From NCBI RefSeq assembly GCF_003287895.1, contig NZ_CP030280.1, positions 3,103,501 through 3,167,500 on the forward strand: a DNA stretch of 64,000 bases. The letters are read 5' to 3'. The position numbers and the translations under genes are program-made. Positions within the stretch are counted from its first letter, which is position 1. The number at the start of each line of letters is the position of its first letter. The DNA comes from Blautia argi (GTDB lineage Bacteria; Bacillota; Clostridia; Lachnospirales; Lachnospiraceae). Shown here piece after piece: positions 57,458 through 64,000 of this stretch. The notes below the pieces were generated by a model. It made no database searches. It saw only the letters and a program-made list of their open reading frames with translations, and was not told where the DNA came from.

Positions 57458-60400
57458 TTACTTTGCTTCCTCTATGACAGTCTGGAAATCCTGCAAAATC
57501 TTCCCCAAAAGCTCCAGTACGTCCAGAATTTCCTTTGGTCTGCGTCCTTTTAGGGATACCAGGAAGTACGGAGTTTCCTCCAGTTTCATTTTCAGATTGT
57601 TTTTATATTTGTCCAGAATGGCCGGGAAACCTGCGGGATTTACCTTTGCCCTTTCAAACATGGATATTTTCACTTCTTTTCCGTTCTGTTTGATTTCCTG
57701 AATATAAGCCTTATGCGCCAACGCCTTGAGATTTGCAATGGTCAGAAGATTCTGCACAGTCTTCGGCGGCTCTCCGAAACGGTCTAAAAGCTCTTCCAGC
57801 ATATCCTCATACTCTTCCTGAGATTCGATTCCTGCAATCCGCTTATAAATATCCAGCTTCTGATATTCATTTGGAATATAAGAGGGCGGAATGTAGGCGT
57901 TTACCTCTAAATCAATGGCAGTTTCAAAGCTCTCCTGCTTCTTCAGTCCCTTTTCCTCCCGCACAGCCTCTTCCAGCATTTTACAATACAAATCATATCC
58001 TACTGCCTGCATATGTCCATGCTGCTCTGCACCAAGAAGATTTCCTGCTCCGCGGATTTCCAAATCCCGCATAGCAATTTTAAAACCACTTCCCAAATCT
58101 GTAAATTCACGGATAGCATGAAGACGCTTTTCCGCAACCTCTTTCAGCATTTTGTTTTTCCGGTACATGAGAAAAGCATAAGCAGTCTTGTTGGAACGTC
58201 CGACTCTTCCCCGAAGCTGATAAAGCTGGGATAAGCCCATCTGGTCTGCATCGTGAATAATCATGGTATTGGCATTGGAAATATCCAAACCGGTTTCTAT
58301 GATGGTGGTGGAAACCAACACATCAATTTCCCCGTTAATGAAACCATACATAATTTTTTCCAACTGATGCTCATGCATCTGTCCATGGGCAAAAGCTACA
58401 TTTGCCTCTGGCACCAGCTTGGCTACCCTATTTGTAATCTCATCTATATCATTGACGCGATTGTATACATAATACACCTGACCGCCCCGCGCCATTTCTC
58501 TGCTGATAGCTTCCCGCACCATTTCTTCGTTGTATTCCATGACAAAAGTCTGTATGGGCATACGATCCATGGGGGCTTCCTCCAGCACACTCATATCACG
58601 GATACCGATAAGACTCATATGAAGGGTTCTGGGAATCGGCGTGGCAGTCAGAGTAAGTACATCAACATTTTCCTTCATTTTCTTGATTTTCTCTTTATGA
58701 GTTACCCCAAACCGCTGCTCCTCATCAATGATCAAAAGCCCCAAATCCTTGAATTTAATATCATCGGAAAGCACTCTGTGGGTTCCGATTAAAATATCCA
58801 CAAGACCTTTCTGCAGGTCTGCAATAGTCTTTTTCTGCTGCGCCGGAGTTTTGAACCTGCAAAGCAAATCCACCCGCACAGGAAAATCTTTCATACGCTG
58901 AACAAAGGTATTGTAATGCTGCTGTGCCAGAATCGTGGTTGGCACCAGATACACCACCTGCTTGCCCTCCTGCACAGCTTTAAAGGCAATGCGGATTGCT
59001 ACCTCTGTCTTACCATATCCCACGTCCCCGCAAATCAGGCGGTCCATAATCTTCGGACTTTCCATATCCTTTTTGGCTGCTTCTATGGCAAGAAGCTGGT
59101 CTTCTGTTTCCTCGTAAGGAAACATTTCCTCAAATTCCTTCTGCCAGACTGTGTCCGGCTCATACTGAAATCCTGACTGCGCCTGTCTTGCAGCATAAAG
59201 CTTTACCAGGTCTTTGGCAATATTTTTTACTGCGCCCCGCACCTTTGTCTTGGTCTTCTTCCATTCCTGACCGCCCAGACGGTTCAGCTTCGGAACCTTT
59301 GCGTCTGCACCTGCATATTTTTGCAGTACGTCTAACTGGTTCGGCAGAATATACAGGGTCGTATCCCCGGCATAGTCGATTTTGATATAATCCTTTGTCA
59401 CCCGGTCTACAGTAATCTTTTCAATTCCCTTATATATGCCCAGACCGTGATTTTCATGCACCACATAATCACCAATGCTCAATTCTGAAAAATTCTGTAT
59501 TTTCTTTCCGCTGTACTCTGCTTTTTTCCGCCGCTTCCTTCTTCGCCTCACCGAAAATATCAGACTCTGTAATCATGACAAATTTTACAAGAGGATACTC
59601 AAAGCCCCGGCGCATACGTCCAAAGGCGGTCATAATCTCTCCCGGTGCAAGAACGCGGTTCATATCCTCTGTATAAAAACTGTTCAGCCCTTCTTCTCTT
59701 AAATCCTCCGCCAGTCGGGCTGCCCTTGTGCGGGATCCGGATAAAAGCAGCACCTGATAGCCGTTTTTGCGATACTGCTTCAAATCCTTTACCAAAAGTT
59801 CAAAGCTGTTGTTATAAGGGCTGACAGACTGGGCAGAAATGTGGAACTGATCTTTGATGTCCCAATCCCCCTTCTGCTGCTCAATAGTGCAGAGAGATAC
59901 ACATTTTTTCTTATTTAATTTGGAAACCGCCTGCTTACAGCTAATGAGAAGGTCTGTCTGTCCGGGCAGAAGATAGCCTTTTTCCAGCCTGTGCTTCATG
60001 CTCTCCTGAAATTCTGCTTCTACTGCAGTCCCCTGCTCCACAAGACGGTTTGTTTCGTCCAGAATTACCAGGGTTTCCTCTGTCTGGAAATAATCGGTAA
60101 AGGTTACGGCATCTTTATAAAAATACCGTAAAAAATGCTCTGCCACAGAAAAATCTTCAAATTCCTTCAGGCAGTCCACAGCCTCTTCCACACTCTGTTT
60201 CAATCTGGCGCCTTCTTCTGTCAAAAAATCCTCCCGGAATTTTTTTACTGTAAGATTTTTCTCTTTTTCTATTTTTTCCAGACCTTTTTTCAAAACCTCC
60301 GGACTTAACACGATTTCTGAGGCAGGATAAATGGTGATTTCGTCCAGATTTTCTATAGAACGCTGGCTCTCTGCATCAAAGCTGCGGATTGAATCAATTT

Positions 60401-61013
60401 CATCGCCCCACAGTTCTATACGCACCGGATTTTCCTCTGTGAGAGGAAAAATATCAATAATTCCACCCCGGAAACAAAACTGTCCCGGAAGCTCTGCCTG
60501 GGCACATCGCTCATACCCCATGCCCAGCAGCTTTTTCTTTAATTTTTCCATATCAAGAGGACTGTCCCCGCCAAAGTGCAACGTATGCTCCTCCAGTACG
60601 TAAAGGGGAAGCAGATAATCCATACACCCGCCCATACTGGTAATCACTGTCACGCCTTTTTTCTGTAAAAGAGCGGCAATAACCTTCATTCGCTCTCTGG
60701 TCAGGAGATTCCCGTGAATATCCGCCTGAAAGAAAATCAAATCCTTTGTTGGATACAAATATACGTCCCTGTCATAAAGACGGTAATCTTCATATAATTC
60801 CTTTGCCTTTAAATCATTCTCAGCAACAATCAAACAGTTTTTCCCACACGCTTTGCCGTCTTTTCGCAAACCTTCTAAAAGCCCATATATCATATGGGCT
60901 TTCTGAGATTCCACACAGCCCGAAAGCTGGAGGATACCTTTATGTTTGGGGAGCCGGTCTTTCAACTCCCCGTATTCGCTGAGTTTTTCCAAGGGCTGCA
61001 TGAATACCTGCAT
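57458..61013 (-). CDS. mfd: Transcription-repair coupling factor, interrupted by a +1 frameshift
   Basis: DNA translocase that removes stalled RNA polymerase and recruits UvrA. Corrected length is 1184 aa, normal for Mfd. The N-terminal frame has the UvrB-like part (GQFCFRGGIIDIFPLTEENPVRIELWGDEIDSIRSFD); the C-terminal frame has the RNAP-interaction domain (SIGDYVVHENHGLGIYKGIE), helicase motifs GDVGYGKTEVAIRIAFKA, DEEQRFGVTHKEKIK, TLTATPIPRTLHMSLIGIRDMS, QLRGRVGRS and the TRCF domain. At 59537-59538 one extra C (coding GG for G) disrupts EAKKKRRKKAEYSGKK. Start at 61013 follows CAGGAG, which contains the pth stop, so the two are coupled. Sequence error is the likely cause. Confidence 0.93.
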
Positions 61014-61018
61014 TTTGC

Positions 61019-61609
61019 CTACTCCTGTGTTTTCTTCTTTTTGCCTGCACCATTATAATGATTCATGGCAGCGTCAATACCCTTTTCCAGAATCATTTCC
61101 ACAGCGTCTGCTGCCTGCTTAATGGCAATATCTACAACTTCTCTGTCTTCTGCTGAAAATCTTCCCAGCACATAATCAGCCAAATCCCAACCCTGGGGCT
61201 TGGCGCCTACGCCTACCTTAATCCGGTAAAAATTCTGTGTACCCAGACGGGTAATCATGCTCTTTATTCCATTATGTCCGCCCGCACTTCCCTTTTTCCG
61301 AATCCGAAGCTGTCCCGGTTCCAAATCGATGTCATCGTAAATAACAATCAGCTCTGATTCCGGATCTAATTTATAGTAATTCACAAATTCCGCAATGCAA
61401 TCTCCGCTTAAATTCATGTAGGTCAGAGGTTTCACTGCAAGCACCTTTTCGCCTGCAATCATACCCTTGCCATACATTCCTTTATGGGCAATGCCGCCCT
61501 GGGGAATCCTGTGACGGTCAATCAGCTCGTCAATGGTGTCAAATCCCATATTATGACGGGTTTTTTCATATTGTCTGCCTGGATTTCCAAGCCCTGCTAT
61601 TAAAAACAT
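61019..61609 (-). CDS. pth: Peptidyl-tRNA hydrolase
   Basis: 196-aa essential enzyme releasing tRNA from prematurely dropped peptidyl-tRNA. Motifs: FLIAGLGNPGRQYEKTRHNMGFDTID with the catalytic His (about 20), LTYMNLSGDCI, IVIYDDIDLEPGQLRIRKKGSAGGHNGIKSM with the conserved Asp and SAGGHNG. ATG at 61609 follows AGGAG. It sits between the CobW-like gene and mfd. Confidence 0.95.
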   Translation of the reverse strand: MFLIAGLGNPGRQYEKTRHNMGFDTIDELIDRHRIPQGGIAHKGMYGKGMIAGEKVLAVKPLTYMNLSGDCIAEFVNYYKLDPESELIVIYDDIDLEPGQLRIRKKGSAGGHNGIKSMITRLGTQNFYRIKVGVGAKPQGWDLADYVLGRFSAEDREVVDIAIKQAADAVEMILEKGIDAAMNHYNGAGKKKKTQE

Positions 61610-61619
61610 ATGATACTCC

Positions 61620-62573
61620 TTAGTTAAAATATACCAGTTCCTGCTCCAGAGACTCTACTTCTTCTACGGACAAAGCATTCAGAACCGGACCTTCCTTGTG
61701 ATAGGATTCCACATATTCATAGTCCACAACTGCGATGACCTTTACCCATTTTCCGGTTTTCAGATGCTTTGCCTCCGGGCTTTTGCAGACATAGCCAATA
61801 AAGCTGGTGTCATCTGCACAGCAGGTCATTGCCATTCTTCCCGGTACAAACACATTCTTTGCAAATTCTCTGGATTTTAATACCATTCCGGTAAAAGATA
61901 CGGTTTTTCCCTCATAAGTTTCCGGGTGATCCATGGCGTCTACAAACCAGATGCCATAGTCCTCATCCATAATTTCAATCACATCTGCGTCCACATCAAA
62001 GGGCATTTTTTCTGCAAAAATATCTTCGATTTCGCCTTCCTCGTCCTCAAAAATAATCTCTGCGCCCTGATTTACCACCTTCACGCTTCTTCTAAAGGAA
62101 GCCAGCGGCATGTCCATGGAAGCGCGGTTAAACAGCACCATATCTGCGTTTCGCACCATTTCCACAAACAGGGATTTCATGTTGTTCATGTATACCTGGA
62201 AAGTACTGGCATCAACGGTAACAATGTGCTGCACAATGCCCCAGTCCTTTGGAAGCTGCATTTCTTCAAACTTGCTTACCTGCCACATACCATTGTATTC
62301 AATAATCACGCGCTCCGGGCTGTAAAAGGCATCGTATGCCACCAATCTCTCCGGTGTCAGCTCTTCAAGGCTGTTTAAAACCTCTACAGAGGTTCTGCTC
62401 TTTTTAAGCTGCTTTTCATCAAATTCCACTTCTCCCTCTTCACAGAGAATCAGAAGAGTAGGGCCGTCTATCTGAAAATAGTCCTGAGCTATGGTAAAAT
62501 CCAGAAATGTGGACTTACCGCTTTCCAGGAAACCTGCCATAAAATATATGGGAACTCTGATTTCGTCTTCCAT
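61620..62573 (-). CDS. CobW-like P-loop protein fused to a DUF1980/YcgQ-like C-terminal domain
   Basis: 317-aa protein. Residues 14-22 (GFLESGKST) are a Walker A variant of the SIMIBI/CobW GTPases; the canonical GxxGxGKTT is altered (Ser for Gly), and a CxCC metal-binding motif is missing, so metal chaperoning is uncertain. The C-terminal ~110 residues (GKTVSFTGMVLKSREFAKNVFVPGRMAMTCCADDTSFIGYVCKSPEA ... WVKVIAVVD) resemble the small beta domain found at the end of TIGR03943/YcgQ-type proteins, which often neighbour CobW and permease genes. Start at 62573 follows AGGACAGG; 14 bp after the COG0523 gene, so co-transcribed. Confidence 0.75.
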   Translation of the reverse strand: MEDEIRVPIYFMAGFLESGKSTFLDFTIAQDYFQIDGPTLLILCEEGEVEFDEKQLKKSRTSVEVLNSLEELTPERLVAYDAFYSPERVIIEYNGMWQVSKFEEMQLPKDWGIVQHIVTVDASTFQVYMNNMKSLFVEMVRNADMVLFNRASMDMPLASFRRSVKVVNQGAEIIFEDEEGEIEDIFAEKMPFDVDADVIEIMDEDYGIWFVDAMDHPETYEGKTVSFTGMVLKSREFAKNVFVPGRMAMTCCADDTSFIGYVCKSPEAKHLKTGKWVKVIAVVDYEYVESYHKEGPVLNALSVEEVESLEQELVYFN

Positions 62574-62587
62574 TTTCCTGTCCTTTC

Positions 62588-63676
62588 TTAAATTCCGAAT
62601 AATTCTGCCAGTTTTGTTTCATCAATTTTAGAGCCGATGACACACAGTCTTCCTGTATAATCCGGGGAACCTGTACGAATATCTGCCTCGCCCGGAACCA
62701 TGTCAAAGTAAATCCATTCTCCGTTTTCACTGGAAACCATTCCCTTTGCACGCAGAATCATACCATAGGACTCATCTGTGGAAAGCGTATTCAGAATCTG
62801 CTCGATTTCTTCACGGCTGAAAGATTTCACAGTTTCTCTGCCCCAGCTTGTGAACACCTCATCTGCGTGGTGATGACCATGGTGGTGGTCATGGCCGCAA
62901 CCGCATTCTTCATGGTCATGGTGATGATGATGCTCGTGGTCATGGCCGCAGCCACACTCCTCATGGTCGTGGTGATGATGATGCTCATGCTCGTGGTCAT
63001 GGTGATGATGGTCGTGGTGGTGTCCGCCGCATACCGGGCAGGTTTCCTCTTCCATCAGTTCTTTTTCCAGAGAACGGTTATTTTCCATGATATCCAGAAT
63101 CTTCGCACCGGAAAGCTGCTCAACAGGTGTTGTAATCACTGCCGCTGTCTGATTCAGAGAACGGATTAATTCAACGGCTGCCTGCACCTTGTCATCAGTT
63201 GCCTTTGGTGTGTCTGTACGGCTTAAAATCACTGTGCCTGCGTATTCAATCTGATTGCTGAAGAACTCACCAAAGTTTTTCATATACATTTTGCACTTTG
63301 TCACGTCTACAACTGTAGTGAAGCTGTTAAGTTTTATGTCAACTTCTCCTTCTACCTTTTGTACTGCCTTGATTACATCAGAAAGCTTACCTACACCTGA
63401 AGGTTCAATAATAATTCTGTCCGGGCTATATTTCTGAATGACTTCCTTTAACGCCTCGCCAAAATCTCCCACCAGAGAACAACAAATACAACCAGAGTTC
63501 ATTTCGCGGATCTCAATTCCCGCCTCTTTTAAAAATCCACCGTCAATGCCGATTTCTCCAAATTCATTTTCAATCAGCACCACCTGTTCTCCTTTGTATG
63601 CTTCAGTGAGTAGCTTTTTGATTAAAGTGGTCTTTCCTGCTCCGAGAAAACCGGAAAAAATATCAATTTTTGTCAT
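62588..63676 (-). CDS. COG0523 (CobW/YeiR-type) metal-chaperone GTPase with His-rich tandem repeats
   Basis: 362-aa G3E-family GTPase. GFLGAGKTT (9-17) is the P-loop, CICC (63-66) the metal-binding CxCC motif, and SRTD the guanine-specificity region. Residues 213-270 begin with CPVC and are then almost wholly His, Asp, Glu, Cys and Gly in a near-exact tandem repeat containing HHHHHDHEECGCG, a high-capacity metal-binding loop. The CobW_C domain follows (DEVFTSWGRETVKSFSREEIEQILNTL). COG0523 proteins move Zn2+, Ni2+ or Co2+ to target enzymes. ATG at 63676 is nine bases after GGGAG; the longer frame upstream is not coding. Confidence 0.9.
   Translation of the reverse strand: MTKIDIFSGFLGAGKTTLIKKLLTEAYKGEQVVLIENEFGEIGIDGGFLKEAGIEIREMNSGCICCSLVGDFGEALKEVIQKYSPDRIIIEPSGVGKLSDVIKAVQKVEGEVDIKLNSFTTVVDVTKCKMYMKNFGEFFSNQIEYAGTVILSRTDTPKATDDKVQAAVELIRSLNQTAAVITTPVEQLSGAKILDIMENNRSLEKELMEEETCPVCGGHHHDHHHHDHEHEHHHHHDHEECGCGHDHEHHHHHDHEECGCGHDHHHGHHHADEVFTSWGRETVKSFSREEIEQILNTLSTDESYGMILRAKGMVSSENGEWIYFDMVPGEADIRTGSPDYTGRLCVIGSKIDETKLAELFGI
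62867..63040 (-). repeat. In-frame His/Asp/Glu/Cys-coding tandem repeat
   Basis: The DNA behind the His-rich loop contains near-exact direct copies (for example CATGGTCATGGTGATGATGA-type units) of about 51-57 bp that encode HHHHHDHEECGCG. Such repeats change in number easily by slippage. Confidence 0.8.
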
Positions 63677-63736
63677 GTTACATTTCTCCCTTCTGTTCTT
63701 TCTATAAAATAATAACTTACGGATAAAACATTGCAA

Positions 63737-63766
63737 AAGGGGACGAAAATCCATTTCCGCCCCTTA
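63737..63766 (-). terminator. Terminator after the dapF-like gene
   Basis: AAGGGG (63737-63742) pairs with CCCCTT at the other end, the stem continuing through CGAAAAT/ATTTCCG with mismatches; on the minus strand it ends in TTTTG. Confidence 0.65.
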
Positions 63767-63807
63767 ATCCCAATATAAAAACCTCTCGTTGGTCAGTATA
63801 ACACATT

Positions 63808-64000
63808 TTATATAGAAAAGAAATCCTCAAAAAGCTCTATTTTACAGACTCTTTTCACACTTCCTATCATTTTTACGTTCCAGTTTTCATCAATCTGTGT
63901 CCACAGCTTTCCTCCCGGTGTATGCACCATAACGTCAGAACTGATAAGCCCCTGCTTCAGCGCCGCCCCTGCTGCCGCACAACTACAGGTGGCCGAGGAA
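63808..64000 (-). CDS. dapF: Diaminopimelate epimerase-like protein, C-terminal part (runs off window)
   Basis: The last ~64 codons of a minus-strand gene entering from beyond base 64000. The fragment SSATCSCAAAGAALKQGLISSDVMVHTPGGKLWTQIDENWNVKMIGSVKRVCKIELFEDFFSI matches the end of the DapF fold: a Cys-containing loop, a helix with the Ala run, the V-H-T-P-G-G-x-L strand, and the G-x-V strand close to the end. DapF interconverts LL- and meso-diaminopimelate for lysine and peptidoglycan synthesis. The second catalytic Cys region is present but its context (ATCSCAA) is unlike the canonical ACGTGA, so a DapF-related epimerase is equally possible. Confidence 0.6.
   Translation of the reverse strand, partial: SSATCSCAAAGAALKQGLISSDVMVHTPGGKLWTQIDENWNVKMIGSVKRVCKIELFEDFFSI

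Noticed and set aside
62867..63040. CRISPR-like or satellite repeat array
   Set aside because: The repeats are in frame within the COG0523 gene and encode a His-rich metal loop; there are no spacers.

Overview
The window looks like chromosomal DNA of a gut-type anaerobic Firmicute, most likely a Lachnospiraceae member (Blautia/Ruminococcus-like). Reasons: low-to-moderate GC; strong AGGAGG-type ribosome sites with frequent GTG/TTG starts; a Na+-type V-ATPase operon in the classical ntp order; YesN/YesM-type two-component sugar uptake genes; CobW/COG0523 proteins; and the pth-mfd-prsA order. The species call is inference. Nearly all genes are on the minus strand. The plus-strand exceptions are an AraC regulator, a threonine aldolase-like enzyme, a MerR-methyltransferase fusion, a YugP protease and a reverse transcriptase.

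Layout: 1-9.5 kb holds a truncated sugar-binding lipoprotein, a GH3 beta-glucosidase with a divergent AraC regulator, an aldolase, a MATE pump, a DEDDh exonuclease and glmS. 9.6-17 kb holds the MerR-methyltransferase fusion, a split chromate transporter and a maltodextrin/glycogen operon (malQ, LacI regulator, glgP). 17.2-19.2 kb holds a YugP metalloprotease and then a complete-looking retron: a 189-nt ncRNA bounded by perfect 12-bp a1/a2 inverted repeats, followed by a 324-aa RT with NAxxH, YCDD and VTG motifs. 19.3-29 kb is a PP2C phosphatase / Ser-Thr kinase / membrane protein / 2219-aa Ig-repeat surface protein operon. 29.3-33.3 kb carries glgB, a GH13 amylase and an apparently autoregulated TetR gene. 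33.3-42.1 kb is the nine-gene V-ATPase operon. 42.3-45.5 kb has a sugar-binding lipoprotein, an AI-2E-family membrane protein and an RluA synthase. 45.5-46.4 kb has no long ORF but carries a strong minus-strand promoter, several long hairpins and a strong terminator, so it may be a large structured RNA gene. 46.5-55.9 kb is a sugar ABC system with its two-component regulator and a DAACS symporter. 56.2-64 kb holds a PrsA-like foldase, mfd, pth, two CobW-type GTPases and the 3' end of a dapF-like gene.

Six single-base insertions break glmS, three V-ATPase genes (A once, B twice, C once) and mfd. All are +1 changes in short runs inside otherwise perfectly conserved housekeeping genes, so sequencing or assembly error is the simplest reading; real decay cannot be excluded. 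The two strongest signals for new biology are the retron, which lacks an obvious effector gene, and the untranslated transcription unit at 45.5-46.35 kb.
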